From: Erythrobacter sp. | Lineage (GTDB): Bacteria; Pseudomonadota; Alphaproteobacteria; Sphingomonadales; Sphingomonadaceae | Length of the DNA stretch: 64,000 nt | Assembly: GCF_035194505.1 (NCBI RefSeq) | Contig: NZ_CP136573.1 | Location: 992,001 to 1,056,000, forward strand | Direction of reading: 5' to 3' | Part shown: piece by piece, positions 17,362-26,486 of the stretch | Position numbering within the stretch: the stretch's first letter is position 1 | How the letters are laid out: each line of letters starts with the position of its first letter | The notes under the pieces: model-generated | Told to the model about the DNA's origin: nothing | The model's database searches: none | What the model saw: the letters and a program-made list of their open reading frames with translations, nothing else | Program-made: the position numbers and the translations under genes

Positions 17362-17928
17362 ATGGCGGGCGCAAGCATGGGAAGCGACAAGAAAACCTCC
17401 GACACGAAGGGCAAGATCAAGCCCTACACCCGTCCGCGCGGACAGGGTGTGCGTCCGATCGGCGATCTGATGCCGGAAATCGGCCGCACCGCCTTTCGCC
17501 GCTTCGGCTTCGTGCAAAGCTCGGTCGTCACCCGCTGGCCCGAAATCGTCGGCCCCAAACATGCCCGCGTGTGCAGTCCCGAGGCGATCCGCTTTCCTCC
17601 CGGGGAAAAGGCCGAGGGCATCCTGCAACTGGTGGTGGTGCCCGCCCATGCCCCGCTGATCCAACAGGTCATCCCGGAAATCATCGAACGGGTGAACCGC
17701 TTCTTCGGTTACAAGGCCGTCGCCCGCGTCAAGCTGCGGCAGGGCGCGGTCACGCCGGCGCAGGCGGACAAGCCCGCCAAGGCCCCGCCCTCCCTCAAAC
17801 CGATCCCGCTTGAACTCGGCGACAGCTTGCGCGACATCGGCGATCCCGAACTTCGCACCGTGCTTGAATCGCTCGCCCGCTCGCTCGGCGAACAGCCTTC
17901 CCCCAACTCCGAACAGGACCCTTCATGA
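17362..17928 (+). CDS. DUF721 / DciA-like protein
   Basis: About 188 residues with the DUF721 core: IGRTAFRRFGFVQSSVVTRWPEIVG, LVVVPAHAPLIQQVIPEIIERVN and FGYKAVARVKLRQG. DUF721 proteins include DciA, the ancestral loader of the DnaB helicase; that role is an inference here. An ATG at 17377 is an alternative start. It is divergent from mutY and heads a plus-strand run with two thioredoxin-fold genes and smc. Its stop overlaps the next start (ATGA, 17925-17928). Confidence 0.75.
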   Translation: MAGASMGSDKKTSDTKGKIKPYTRPRGQGVRPIGDLMPEIGRTAFRRFGFVQSSVVTRWPEIVGPKHARVCSPEAIRFPPGEKAEGILQLVVVPAHAPLIQQVIPEIIERVNRFFGYKAVARVKLRQGAVTPAQADKPAKAPPSLKPIPLELGDSLRDIGDPELRTVLESLARSLGEQPSPNSEQDPS

Positions 17929-18692
17929 CCCTGCGCAACTCCGCCCGCACTGCCGCCCTTTTCGGCGCTGCCCTCATCGCCTTTGCTGCGCCCGGCGCTG
18001 CCCAGCAGAGCCTTGCCGATCCGCAGAGCAAGTTTGCCGGCAACAATCCCCAGGGCAACTGGAGCGCGACCGTCACCCGCACCGAACGCGGCCATCTGAT
18101 CGGCAATCCCAAGGCCGAGGCCAAGCTGATCGAATTCATCAGCTACACCTGCCCGCACTGCGCCACATTTGCGATGGAGGGTGATCCGGCAATCGATCTC
18201 ACGCTGCTCGGGCCGGGCAAGATGTCGGTCGAAGTGCGACCGGTGATCCGCAACGTGCTCGATCTCACCGTCACCATGCTGGTGCAATGCGGCGATCCCG
18301 CCGGCTTCAAGGATCGCCACCGCGCCTTCATGTATTCGCAGAGCCAGTGGCTCGCCAAGTTCATGAGCGCTCCGAGGAGCCAGCAGGAGATCTGGGCGCG
18401 CGGCAACAAGGCAGACCGCATGAACGCCGCCAGCGCGCTGGGCCTTGCCGATATTCTGGTGCAGCGCGGCCAGTCGCTGGCCGAGGTCAATGCCTGCGTG
18501 ATGAACGATGCCGCGGTGAACAAGATCATGACCGCCGGCGCAGAAGACCGCGGCGAGTTCGCCATCCCCGGCACCCCCAGCTTTGCGCTCGACGGCAAGC
18601 TCCTGAACGAGGTGCACGACTGGCGCGCACTCTATCCGGTGCTCTCGGCGCGCTTTGCCGCAAACGGGAGCGGCGCGGCGCCCACGCCCTGA
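17925..18692 (+). CDS. periplasmic DsbA-like thiol oxidoreductase
   Basis: A 255-residue thioredoxin-fold protein with a cleavable signal peptide (hydrophobic ALFGAALIAFAAPGAAQ). The active site is YTCPHCATF with the DsbA-type CPHC dipeptide, and the cis-Pro loop is IPGTPSFALDG. It probably oxidises or isomerises disulfides of secreted proteins. It is coupled by ATGA overlap to the DUF721 gene and is followed 94 bp later by a paralogous lipoprotein; tandem thioredoxin-fold genes ahead of smc are a recurring sphingomonad arrangement as far as I recall. Confidence 0.85.
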   Translation: MTLRNSARTAALFGAALIAFAAPGAAQQSLADPQSKFAGNNPQGNWSATVTRTERGHLIGNPKAEAKLIEFISYTCPHCATFAMEGDPAIDLTLLGPGKMSVEVRPVIRNVLDLTVTMLVQCGDPAGFKDRHRAFMYSQSQWLAKFMSAPRSQQEIWARGNKADRMNAASALGLADILVQRGQSLAEVNACVMNDAAVNKIMTAGAEDRGEFAIPGTPSFALDGKLLNEVHDWRALYPVLSARFAANGSGAAPTP

Positions 18693-18786
18693 GGCGAGTT
18701 GTTCACAATCCCCTCGCGCTCCTCTTGCTGCACGGGGCGCGGGGGCGCTATTCTCCCCCCTTCAATTGTCCAAGGACCTGCCTGCC

Positions 18787-19536
18787 ATGAAATTCTCGCG
18801 TCTGTTCGCGCTCAGCCTTCTTGCCGCTGCCCCGCTGGCACTGGCCGGTTGCGGTGAAAGCGCCGCCCCGGGTGAGGCGGCATCGGGAGAGGCCCTGCCG
18901 ATGGTGGCCCCGCCGGCCGGCACGACATGGTCGCAGAAGGTCGTCACCACCGAGGAAGGCGGCTATCTGGTCGGCAATCCCGATGCGCCGCTCAAGCTCG
19001 TCGAATATGGCTCGCTCACCTGTCCGGCCTGCGCCAACTTTGCCGCCGACGGCATCGAGCCGCTGATGAGCAAGTATGTCAATTCCGGCCGCGTCAGCTT
19101 CGAATTCCGCAGCTTCCTGATCCATGGCCCGCTCGATCTGGCGCTGACGCGACTGATCGGCTGCTCGACGCCCGAAGCCGCCCTGCCGCTGGCCGATCAG
19201 GTCTGGGCCAATCTCGGCCCGATCCAGGACCGCGCCTATGCCAATCAGGAGGCGCTCGCCACCACCAACGGCCTGCCGGAAAACCAGCGTTTCGTGAAGT
19301 TCGGCGAATTGACCGGCCTCTATGAATTCTTCGCCGCACGGGGCATCAGCGAAGATCAGGCGCGCACCTGCATGGCTGACTTCGCCACGCTGGAAAAGCT
19401 CGCCAAGCTGTCGGAAGGCTATGCCAACGACGACAAGATCAACTCGACGCCGACCTTCCTGCTCAACGGCCAGAAGCTCGACGCCGGCATGTGGTCGCAG
19501 CTCGAACCCCAGCTTCAGCGCGCCGGCGCGCGCTGA
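18787..19536 (+). CDS. thioredoxin-fold (DsbA-like) lipoprotein
   Basis: 249 residues. The signal peptide ends in a lipobox LALAGC with Gly at +2, so the protein is probably lipid-anchored in the periplasm. The thioredoxin-fold core has active site LTCPACANF (CPAC, unlike the CPHC of the neighbour) and cis-Pro loop INSTPTFLLNG. It is a paralogue of the preceding gene with a similar order: GYLVGNPDAPLKLVEYGSLTCP here versus GHLIGNPKAEAKLIEF there. The CPAC dipeptide predicts different redox behaviour. ATG 18787. Confidence 0.83.
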   Translation: MKFSRLFALSLLAAAPLALAGCGESAAPGEAASGEALPMVAPPAGTTWSQKVVTTEEGGYLVGNPDAPLKLVEYGSLTCPACANFAADGIEPLMSKYVNSGRVSFEFRSFLIHGPLDLALTRLIGCSTPEAALPLADQVWANLGPIQDRAYANQEALATTNGLPENQRFVKFGELTGLYEFFAARGISEDQARTCMADFATLEKLAKLSEGYANDDKINSTPTFLLNGQKLDAGMWSQLEPQLQRAGAR

Positions 19537-19545
19537 TCCTGCCCG

Positions 19546-22500
19546 ATGCAGATCCACCGGCTCAAGCTCAGCGGATTCAAGAGCTTCGTCGAGCCGGCGG
19601 AACTGCGCATCGAACCCGGGCTGACCGGGGTCGTCGGCCCCAACGGCTGCGGCAAGTCCAACCTGCTCGAAGCAATCCGCTGGGTCATGGGGGAAACCTC
19701 GGCCAAGTCGCTGCGCTCGGGCGGGATGGAGGATGTGATCTTCGCGGGCACCTCCACCCGGCCCCCGCGTGACTTTGCAGAAGTGGTGCTCCACGCCGCA
19801 GATGACGGCGGCGAGGAGCTGGTCGTCACCCGCCGGATCGAACGCGGGGCCGGCAGCGCCTACCGCGTCAATGGCCGCGATGTGCGGGCCAAGGATGTCG
19901 CCCTCACCTTCGCCGATGCCGCCACCGGCGCGCACTCCCCCGCCCTCGTCAGCCAGGGCAAGATCGCGGCAGTGATCGCCGCCCGCCCGGCCGAGCGCCG
20001 CGCGATGCTCGAAGAAGCTGCCGGCATCGCGGGGCTGCACGTGCGCCGCAAGGATGCCGAGAGCAAACTGCGCGGGGCCGAGGCCAATCTGGCGCGGCTC
20101 GAAGACCTGATGGCGGGGCTCGACGCGCAGATTTCCTCGCTGAAACGGCAGGCCAAGCAGGCCGAGCGCTACACCGAGCTGACCCACAAGATCCAGAGCG
20201 CCGAGGCCCGCCTGCTGTTCGCCCGCTGGCGCGAGGCCGCCTTTGCCGCGAAGGAAGCCCGCGCCGCCGCCGAAAGCGCCAATGCCGCTGTCGCCGAAGC
20301 GCAGGCCCGCGTCGCCACGGCACAGGCCGATCAGGCCGAAGCCGCCAAACTGCTCGCCGATGCGCGCGACGAACTCGCAGACCGGCGCGATGATGCCAGT
20401 GCCCACGGCCACCGCATGGCCGCCCTCTCCGAAAAGCTCGAAGCCGCCGAAACCCGCCTCGCCGATCTCACCCGCCAGCAGACCCGCCTCGAGGAAGACC
20501 GCGCGGATGCCGACCGGCTGACCAGCAGCGCGGTCGAGGCACTGGCGCGGCTCGAAACCGAAATTGCCACCAGCCGCACCGCGCTCGCCGCTGCCGAGAC
20601 CGCCCGCCCCGCGCTTGCCAACCGCGCCGAGGATAGCGAACGCGCCAGCCGCGCGGCCGAACTCGCGCTCGCCAAGGCAACGGCGGATCACGCCGGGGTC
20701 GAGGCTGAATGGCGCGTCGCCGAAGCCGCGGTGGAACAGGCGCAGGGGCGGCTGGCGCGGATCGAGGCGGATCTGGCGCGGCTCGAACGCACCCGCGCTG
20801 AGCTGGCCCAGAGCGGCGATGCGGAAGCCGAGGTGGTCGCGGCGCGCAAGTCTTCCGAAGATGCCGTCCAAGCACTCACCGCCTTGCGCGAAAAGCTCGC
20901 TGCCGATCAGGCGCGCAAGGGTGATTTGCAAGGCGCGCGCGACGAAGCCTCGGCGCGGCTCGCCACTGCCCGCGCCGAACTTGCCGGGGTGGAGCGCGAA
21001 TACACTGCCCTGGCCCGTGACCGCGAAGCCCGCGCCAAGCGCGAGGCCGGGCGGCAGGGCCTTGCCGCCGCGCTCGACAAGGTGCGCGTTGCCCCCGGCT
21101 ATGAACGCGCGCTCGCCGCGGTGCTGGGGCGTGACGGCAAGTCGCCGCTGGGCGCGCCCGTCAGCCCGCAGGACGGACGCTTCTGGACCGGCGCTGCTGC
21201 GCCCAAACGGGTGGCCGACAGCCTGCTCGCGCACCTCAAGGATTGCCCCGCCGAACTCGAAGCCCGCCTTGCGCTGGTGCATTGCGTCGATGCCGATGAC
21301 GGGCGCGAACTGGCGCCCGGCGAATGGCTTGTGACCCGCACCGGACACCTGCGCCGCTGGGACGGCTTCGTGGCGCGCGGCGAAGGGGCTGCCGAAGCCG
21401 CGCAGCTCGAAGCCGCCAACCGCTTCGCCGAGCTCGAAGCCGCGCTGCCGCCCTTGCGCCAAGCCCTTGCTGCCGCCGAGGCCGAGGATGCCGCTGTGCG
21501 CGAGGAACTCGGCCAGCTCCAGACAGCGCTGGTCGCACAGGAGCGCAGCATTGCCGGCGCGATCGAGGCCGAGCGCCAGGCGCTGCGGCGGATGGATCAG
21601 GCCGAGGCCGCCAAGGAGCGCATCGCCGCCCGCCTCGCCGAACTCGCGACCAGCCAGAGCGAGACCGAGGCCCAGATCGCGGCCGCTAAGGAGGAATGCG
21701 CCGCCGCCCTCGCCGCACGCGAAGGGCTGCCCGCGCGCGATCTCGGGCGCGCCGCGCTTGAGGCAGCGCAGGCGAAGAACGAGGCCGCGCGCTCCGCCGT
21801 GCAGGCCGCCTTGGCAGAACTCGCCGCGCAGGATCAGGCGCTGGCCGTCGCGCGCGAGCGGCTGGCGGCGCAGACCGCCGAGCAATCGGGCTGGAAGGCC
21901 CGCTCCAGCGATGCCGAACGCCGCATGGCCGAAGCCGCCCGCCGCCTCGCCGAAATCGCCGAGGAGCGCGCCGTCCACGCCGCCAAGCCCGCCGCACTCA
22001 CCGCCGAAATCGAAGCTGGCGAGGCCACCCGCAACCGCCTCGCGGCAGAACTTGCCGCTGCCGAGGCCGCGATGCGCGAGGCCGAAACCCGTGCCCGCGC
22101 CGCCGATGCTGACCTTGCCGCGCGCACCGAAGCTCTCGCCCAGGCCCGCGAAGGCCGCGCCAGCCTTGCCGCCCGCGCAGAAAACGAGGAATCGCGCCGC
22201 ACCGAACTCGCCCGCATTTCCGGCGAGCGCTTCCAGTGCCCGCCCCCGCTGCTGGGCGAACGCTTCGGCTTCGGCGAGGACGACATCGCGCCCGCCAGCA
22301 GCGAATCCGAGGAGCTCGAACGCCTCACTGCCGCGCGCGAGCGGATCGGACCGGTCAACCTCGTCGCCGCCGACGAATTGGCGCGGATCGAGGCCGAACA
22401 CGGCAGCAATGCCGGCGAGCAGGCCGAACTGGCCGAAGCCATCGCCCGGTTGCGCGGTTCGATCGGCAGCCTCAACCGCGAGGGCCGCGAGCGGCTGCGC

Positions 22501-22968
22501 GCCGCTTTCGAGGAAGTGGACGCCCATTTCCGCGTGCTCTTCACCCGGCTGTTCGAAGGGGGGCAAGCGCACCTTGCGCTGGTGGACAGCGACGATCCGC
22601 TGGAGGCAGGGCTCGAAATCTACGCCCAGCCGCCGGGCAAGCGGTTGCAGTCGCTCTCGCTGCTGTCGGGCGGCGAACAGGCGCTGACGGCGACCGCGCT
22701 GATCTTCGCGCTGTTCCTCACCAACCCCGCGCCGATCTGCGTGCTCGACGAAGTCGACGCGCCGCTTGATGACGCTAACGTCGAACGCTTCTGCGATCTG
22801 CTCGAGTCGATGGTTGCCACCACCACCACGCGCTACCTGATCGTCACCCACAATGCGGTGACGATGAGCCGGATGCACCGCTTGTTCGGGGTGACAATGG
22901 CGGAAAAAGGCGTCTCGCGCCTCGTCAGCGTCGATCTGGGAGAAGCGGCGCTGATGGCCGCCGAGTAG
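19546..22968 (+). CDS. smc: chromosome segregation protein SMC
   Basis: A 1140-residue SMC ATPase, the core of bacterial condensin. N-terminal Walker A GPNGCGKSNLLEAIRWV is at about residues 32-48. A long Ala/Glu/Arg-rich coiled coil (about 165-500) leads to a hinge (about 505-650) and a returning coil. The C-terminal head has the signature LSGGEQALTATALIFA and Walker B CVLDEVDAPLDD. ATG 19546 lies 9 bp after the lipoprotein gene. ScpA/ScpB partners are not in the window. A parS site is present 23 kb further on, consistent with ParB-dependent SMC loading nearby. Confidence 0.96.
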   Translation: MQIHRLKLSGFKSFVEPAELRIEPGLTGVVGPNGCGKSNLLEAIRWVMGETSAKSLRSGGMEDVIFAGTSTRPPRDFAEVVLHAADDGGEELVVTRRIERGAGSAYRVNGRDVRAKDVALTFADAATGAHSPALVSQGKIAAVIAARPAERRAMLEEAAGIAGLHVRRKDAESKLRGAEANLARLEDLMAGLDAQISSLKRQAKQAERYTELTHKIQSAEARLLFARWREAAFAAKEARAAAESANAAVAEAQARVATAQADQAEAAKLLADARDELADRRDDASAHGHRMAALSEKLEAAETRLADLTRQQTRLEEDRADADRLTSSAVEALARLETEIATSRTALAAAETARPALANRAEDSERASRAAELALAKATADHAGVEAEWRVAEAAVEQAQGRLARIEADLARLERTRAELAQSGDAEAEVVAARKSSEDAVQALTALREKLAADQARKGDLQGARDEASARLATARAELAGVEREYTALARDREARAKREAGRQGLAAALDKVRVAPGYERALAAVLGRDGKSPLGAPVSPQDGRFWTGAAAPKRVADSLLAHLKDCPAELEARLALVHCVDADDGRELAPGEWLVTRTGHLRRWDGFVARGEGAAEAAQLEAANRFAELEAALPPLRQALAAAEAEDAAVREELGQLQTALVAQERSIAGAIEAERQALRRMDQAEAAKERIAARLAELATSQSETEAQIAAAKEECAAALAAREGLPARDLGRAALEAAQAKNEAARSAVQAALAELAAQDQALAVARERLAAQTAEQSGWKARSSDAERRMAEAARRLAEIAEERAVHAAKPAALTAEIEAGEATRNRLAAELAAAEAAMREAETRARAADADLAARTEALAQAREGRASLAARAENEESRRTELARISGERFQCPPPLLGERFGFGEDDIAPASSESEELERLTAARERIGPVNLVAADELARIEAEHGSNAGEQAELAEAIARLRGSIGSLNREGRERLRAAFEEVDAHFRVLFTRLFEGGQAHLALVDSDDPLEAGLEIYAQPPGKRLQSLSLLSGGEQALTATALIFALFLTNPAPICVLDEVDAPLDDANVERFCDLLESMVATTTTRYLIVTHNAVTMSRMHRLFGVTMAEKGVSRLVSVDLGEAALMAAE

Positions 22969-22969
22969 G

Positions 22970-23143
22970 CTAGAGCACTTTCCGGCCATTCCGATCCACC
23001 CTGATCGCGTCAGGAAGCCCGCTGGACAGGAGTGGCGCGCAGCGCGGGCCCTTAGGCCCCCGGGCAAGCGTCACGACGAAGCCAGCGGGCTTCCTGACGA
23101 GACCCCGCAAGGGGCGGGCCGGAATGGCCGGAAAGTGCTCTAG
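22970..23143. repeat. 174-bp nested inverted repeat between smc and merR
   Basis: Outer arms of 24 bp are perfect: 22970-22993 (starting CTAGAGCACTTTCC) against 23120-23143 (ending GGAAAGTGCTCTAG). Inner arms of 18 bp are also perfect: CGTCAGGAAGCCCGCTGG at 23008-23025 against 23082-23099. The GC-rich centre (about 23030-23070) is partly self-complementary. The right arm contains the stop codon of the merR gene, and the left arm starts one base after the smc stop. No U-tract follows on either strand. It could be a small non-autonomous mobile element, a cruciform-forming site or a bidirectional RNA hairpin. Confidence 0.85.
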
Positions 23144-23574
23144 GCCTCCAGCGCCGCCGCCAGCCTTGCGCGGACGGCCTTAAGCCCGGCGATCACTTCG
23201 GCCATGTCCGGCCCTTCGCTCACCAGCAGGCGGACGCCGGGGGTATCGGCAGGTTCGGCTGCGGCGCGGCGGTCTGCACCGGCACGGCGATCCTCGCTGC
23301 GACGATCCAGACCCGACTTGGCCGAGGCGCGCAGCACCGCTTCGGCGCCTTTCAGGGTATAGCCCTCGCGGTTGACCAGCCGGTCGATCGTCTCGACCAG
23401 CGCGACATCGCTGGCGCGGTAATAGCGGCGACCGCCGCTGCGCTTCAGCGGTTTCAAAAGCGGGAATTGCGCTTCCCAGTAACGCAGCACGTGGGGCTTG
23501 ATGCCGAGCGCCTCGCTGACTTCGCCGATGGTGCGCAGCGCGCCGTCGTCTTTTCCGTCATCGAACCCGGCCAT
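23140..23574 (-). CDS. MerR family transcriptional regulator
   Basis: A 144-residue regulator with an N-terminal MerR winged helix: TIGEVSEALGIKPHVLRYWEAQFP, RSGGRRYYRASDVALVETIDRL and the wing/helix GYTLKGAEAVL. The C-terminal region (about 90-144) is Arg/Ala-rich and lacks the cysteines of metal sensors. Linkage directly after ihfA is a conserved alphaproteobacterial arrangement. The stop codon lies inside the right arm of the 174-bp palindrome. Targets and effector are unknown. Confidence 0.87.
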   Translation of the reverse strand: MAGFDDGKDDGALRTIGEVSEALGIKPHVLRYWEAQFPLLKPLKRSGGRRYYRASDVALVETIDRLVNREGYTLKGAEAVLRASAKSGLDRRSEDRRAGADRRAAAEPADTPGVRLLVSEGPDMAEVIAGLKAVRARLAAALEA

Positions 23575-23607
23575 CAGCCCTCACCTTGTGCTTCGCTTGC
23601 AGGCCGG

Positions 23608-23907
23608 TCAGCCCTTGGCGATCCGTTCCTTGAGCAGCTGGCTCGCCCGGAAGGTCATCACCCGGCGCGGGGTGATCGGAACTTCCACCCCGGTCTTGGG
23701 GTTGCGGCCAATCCGCTCGTTCTTGTCGCGCAGCACGAAGCTGCCGAAACCGGAAATCTTGACGTTCTCGCCCTTGGCGAGTGCGTCGCTCATCTTGCCG
23801 AGGATCGCTTCGACCATGTCGAGCGATTCCGCGCGGCTGAAGCCCATCTTGCGATTGATCGTTTCCGCGAGATCTGCGCGGGTCAGGGTGCCTACCGAAC
23901 GCATCAT
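23608..23907 (-). CDS. ihfA: integration host factor subunit alpha
   Basis: A 99-residue HU/IHF-family DNA-bending protein. TLTRADLAETINRKMGFSR forms the dimerisation helices, GFGSFVLRDKNERIGRNP the beta arm, and NPKTGVEVPITPRRV carries the intercalating-proline region. The length and the PITPRRV ending favour IhfA over HU. ATG 23907 or 23904 (MMR) are equivalent. It is placed upstream of merR on the same strand, 33 bp apart. The 140 bp upstream (23908-24048) should hold its promoter. Confidence 0.92.
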   Translation of the reverse strand: MMRSVGTLTRADLAETINRKMGFSRAESLDMVEAILGKMSDALAKGENVKISGFGSFVLRDKNERIGRNPKTGVEVPITPRRVMTFRASQLLKERIAKG

Positions 23908-24048
23908 GCGTTTTCTCCCTCGTTGGCGCGACCCATCCGAGAGACTCGAGGTTTACAATTTTTCACCGATTTTGCAACGCGATGCCGCGTGGTTGCCCAC
24001 GTTTTCAGCATTTGTGTTAGGCACGCGGGGCCAAGGCCCCTGCGCGCG

Positions 24049-25026
24049 CTACATCCGGATCAGGCTCGCGCCCCAGGTAAAGCCACCGCCCATCGCTTCC
24101 AGCATCACCAGATCGCCCGCTTTGATCCGCCCGTCCTTGCGCGCCACATCGAGCGCCAGCGGCACGGATGCAGCCGAGGTGTTGGCGTGCTGGTTGACGG
24201 TCACAACCACCTTGTCCGGCGAAATGCCAAGCTTGCGGGCGGTGGCATCGAGGATCCGCTTGTTCGCCTGATGCGGCACGACCCAGTCGATCTGGTCAAC
24301 CGAAACATCTGTACCTTCAAGCACTTCCTTCAGCACATCGGCAAGGTTCACCACCGCGTGGCGGAACACTTCCTGCCCCCGCATGCGGACATGACCAACT
24401 GTTTGCGTGGTAGAGGGGCCGCCGTCGACATAGAGCAGATCGTGCTGCGCCCCGTCGGCATGGAGCCGCGTGGCGAGAATGCCGGGCGCGTCCTTGCTGG
24501 CGCTCGCTTCGGCGTTCGGCGCTTCGAGCACCACCGCCCCCGCGCCATCGCCGAACAGCACACAGGTAGTGCGGTCTTCCCAATCGAGAATGCGGCTGAA
24601 GGTTTCCGCGCCGATCACCAGCGCGCGTTTTGCCATGCCGGTGCGCAGCATCGAATCGGCGATGCTCAGCGCATAGAGAAAGCCCGAGCACACGGCCGCG
24701 ACATCGAACGCGATCCCACCATTGCAGCCCAGCGTGTCCTGCACCTTCGTGGCGGAGGCGGGGAAGGTGTTGTCGGGGGTGGCGGTGGCCAGCACGATCA
24801 GCCCGATGCTCGACGCATCCACCCCGGCATCGGCGAGCGCTGCGCGCGCGGCAGCGGTGGCGAGGGTCGCGGTGGTCTCGCCCTCGCCGGCGACGTGGCG
24901 CTGGCGGATGCCGGTGCGCTCGACGATCCACTCGTCCGAGGTTTCGACCGTCTCGGCCAGCTCGGCATTGGTCACAATCCGGGCTGGCAGAGCCGATCCG
25001 GTGCCGAGGATGCGCGAGCCGCTCAT
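24049..25026 (-). CDS. fabH: 3-oxoacyl-ACP synthase III (KAS III)
   Basis: A 325-residue condensing enzyme that starts fatty-acid synthesis from acetyl-CoA and malonyl-ACP. The catalytic triad is seen as Cys in AAVCSGFLYAL, His in VPHQANKRI and Asn in VNQHANTSAAS. The N-terminal ETSDEWIVERTGIRQR is characteristic. ATG 25026 overlaps the plsX stop (ATGA), so the two are translationally coupled. The 3' flank has a short GGGGCC/GGCCCC hairpin without a U-tract. Confidence 0.95.
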   Translation of the reverse strand: MSGSRILGTGSALPARIVTNAELAETVETSDEWIVERTGIRQRHVAGEGETTATLATAAARAALADAGVDASSIGLIVLATATPDNTFPASATKVQDTLGCNGGIAFDVAAVCSGFLYALSIADSMLRTGMAKRALVIGAETFSRILDWEDRTTCVLFGDGAGAVVLEAPNAEASASKDAPGILATRLHADGAQHDLLYVDGGPSTTQTVGHVRMRGQEVFRHAVVNLADVLKEVLEGTDVSVDQIDWVVPHQANKRILDATARKLGISPDKVVVTVNQHANTSAASVPLALDVARKDGRIKAGDLVMLEAMGGGFTWGASLIRM

Positions 25027-26117
25027 GCGGGGTTCCCGTCGTTGTTGTTCTTGGCCGAAGTGCCACGTGCGCTCTTGCGCAGCGCGTCCTCGCCGAGTTG
25101 CGAGAGGTCCTGCGCGATCCGCTCGGTCAGCTTGTTTTCGAGCAGGCGCGCGGCCACCGCGACGGCATTGGCGACACCCTTGGCATTGGCGCTGCCGTGG
25201 CTCTTCACCACCACACCATTGAGGCCGAGGAACACCGCGCCGTTGTGATTATTGGGATCGAGATGGTGCTTCAGCAGCTCGGTCGCGGGGCGCGAGACCA
25301 GGAAGCCGATCTTGGAGCGCAGCGAGGAAGTGAAGGCCTGCCGCAGCAGATCGGTGACGAAGCGGGCCGAGCCCTCGATCGCCTTCAGCGCGATATTGCC
25401 CGAGAAGCCATCGGTGACGACGACATGGGTCTCACCGCGATTGATCTTGTCGCTCTCGACGAAGCCGTCAAACACCAGCGCCAGCTTGCCATCCTCGCGC
25501 GCGGCGGCGGTGAGCATGGCGGCGGCATCGCGCAGTGCCTCGGTGCCCTTGATCTCTTCGGTGCCGATGTTGAGCAGGCGCACCACCGGCTTGTCGAAGC
25601 CGTTGACGATGCGCGAGTAGGCCGCGCCCATCACCGCATATTGCACGAGGTTACGCGCGTCCGCTTCGGTGTTGGCGCCGAGGTCAAGCATCACCACGTC
25701 ATGGGCCTGCAAGGTCGGCATGATCGCGGCGAGCGCCGGACGATCGATCCCCGGCATGGTGCGCAAGGCAAGCTTGCTCATTGCCATCAGCGCGCCGGTG
25801 TTGCCCGCGCTGACAGCCGCGCCGGCCTCGCCGGTCTTCACCGCATTGACGGCAAGGCCCATGCTGGTGGTCTTGGCGCGGCGGATCGCCTTGCTCGGCA
25901 GTTCGTCTCCGCCGACCACGTCATCGCAATGCAGGATTTCCGAGGCCGCGCGAAGATTGGGGTGGTTTTCGAGCGCGGCTTCAATACGCGGGCCGTCTCC
26001 GACCAGCAGGAACTTGAAGTCCTCGTGACGGCGGCGGGCCAGCGCCGCGCCTTCGACCATCACGCGCACGCCTTCGTCCCCGCCCATCGCATCGACAGCG
26101 ATACGCGGCAGGCTCAT
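25023..26117 (-). CDS. plsX: phosphate acyltransferase PlsX
   Basis: A 364-residue enzyme making acyl-phosphate from acyl-ACP for phospholipid synthesis. Characteristic segments are IAVDAMGGDEGVRVMVEGA at the N-terminus, SAGNTGALMAMSKLALRTMPGIDRPALA in the middle and VVTDGFSGNIALK later. The C-terminus is unusually long and polar (ARGTSAKNNNDGNPA). Order rpmF-plsX-fabH on the minus strand is the classical conserved operon linking ribosomal protein L32 with lipid synthesis. Confidence 0.95.
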   Translation of the reverse strand: MSLPRIAVDAMGGDEGVRVMVEGAALARRRHEDFKFLLVGDGPRIEAALENHPNLRAASEILHCDDVVGGDELPSKAIRRAKTTSMGLAVNAVKTGEAGAAVSAGNTGALMAMSKLALRTMPGIDRPALAAIMPTLQAHDVVMLDLGANTEADARNLVQYAVMGAAYSRIVNGFDKPVVRLLNIGTEEIKGTEALRDAAAMLTAAAREDGKLALVFDGFVESDKINRGETHVVVTDGFSGNIALKAIEGSARFVTDLLRQAFTSSLRSKIGFLVSRPATELLKHHLDPNNHNGAVFLGLNGVVVKSHGSANAKGVANAVAVAARLLENKLTERIAQDLSQLGEDALRKSARGTSAKNNNDGNPA

Positions 26118-26155
26118 CGTGCTTCTCTCCGGTCTAATGTCAATGCCAGCGGCGA

Positions 26156-26332
26156 TCAGCCGACGGCAACAACCTGACGCCCGTTGTAGTGGCCGCAGTG
26201 GCCGCAGATGTTGTGCGGACGCTTCAGCTCACCGCAGTTCGAGCATTCGTGGAATGCCTCGACCTTCAGGGCATCGTGCGAACGACGCATGCCGCGACGG
26301 GAAGGCGATACTTTTCTCTTGGGGACAGCCAT
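26156..26332 (-). CDS. rpmF: 50S ribosomal protein L32
   Basis: A 58-residue ribosomal protein, MAVPKRKVSPSRRGMRRSHD at the N-terminus, with the zinc-binding cysteine pairs CSNC and CGHC in the second half (C-plus form). GAGGAA lies about 12 bases upstream of ATG 26332. It is followed 38 bp later by plsX, the standard neighbour. Confidence 0.95.
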   Translation of the reverse strand: MAVPKRKVSPSRRGMRRSHDALKVEAFHECSNCGELKRPHNICGHCGHYNGRQVVAVG

Positions 26333-26486
26333 GGTGGCACCATTTCCTCAAATAACTGACGTGGCACCACCACCCTAGGACTTTGGCGCCTGTGATTCTC
26401 GAAGGCCGCCCTTACGGCAAGGTTGGCGCACGCACAAGCACAAGCCGAGCGCGCTTTCCTTGGCCAGCAATGGCGGGAAGGCGCGC

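Noticed and set aside
18748..23067. A 1439-codon open frame antisense to smc, rich in Gly, Ala and Arg.
   Set aside because: It is the mirror of a GC-rich coding strand; no protein family resemblance, no ribosome site, and smc on the other strand is unmistakable.
22970..23143. Nested palindrome considered as a tRNA or simple terminator.
   Set aside because: No tRNA arms or anticodon loop, and no U-tract; the 24-bp perfect ends fit a repeat element better.
24027..24040. GGGGCC-AA-GGCCCC hairpin just after fabH considered as a terminator.
   Set aside because: The two-base loop is too small and no U-tract follows on the fabH strand.
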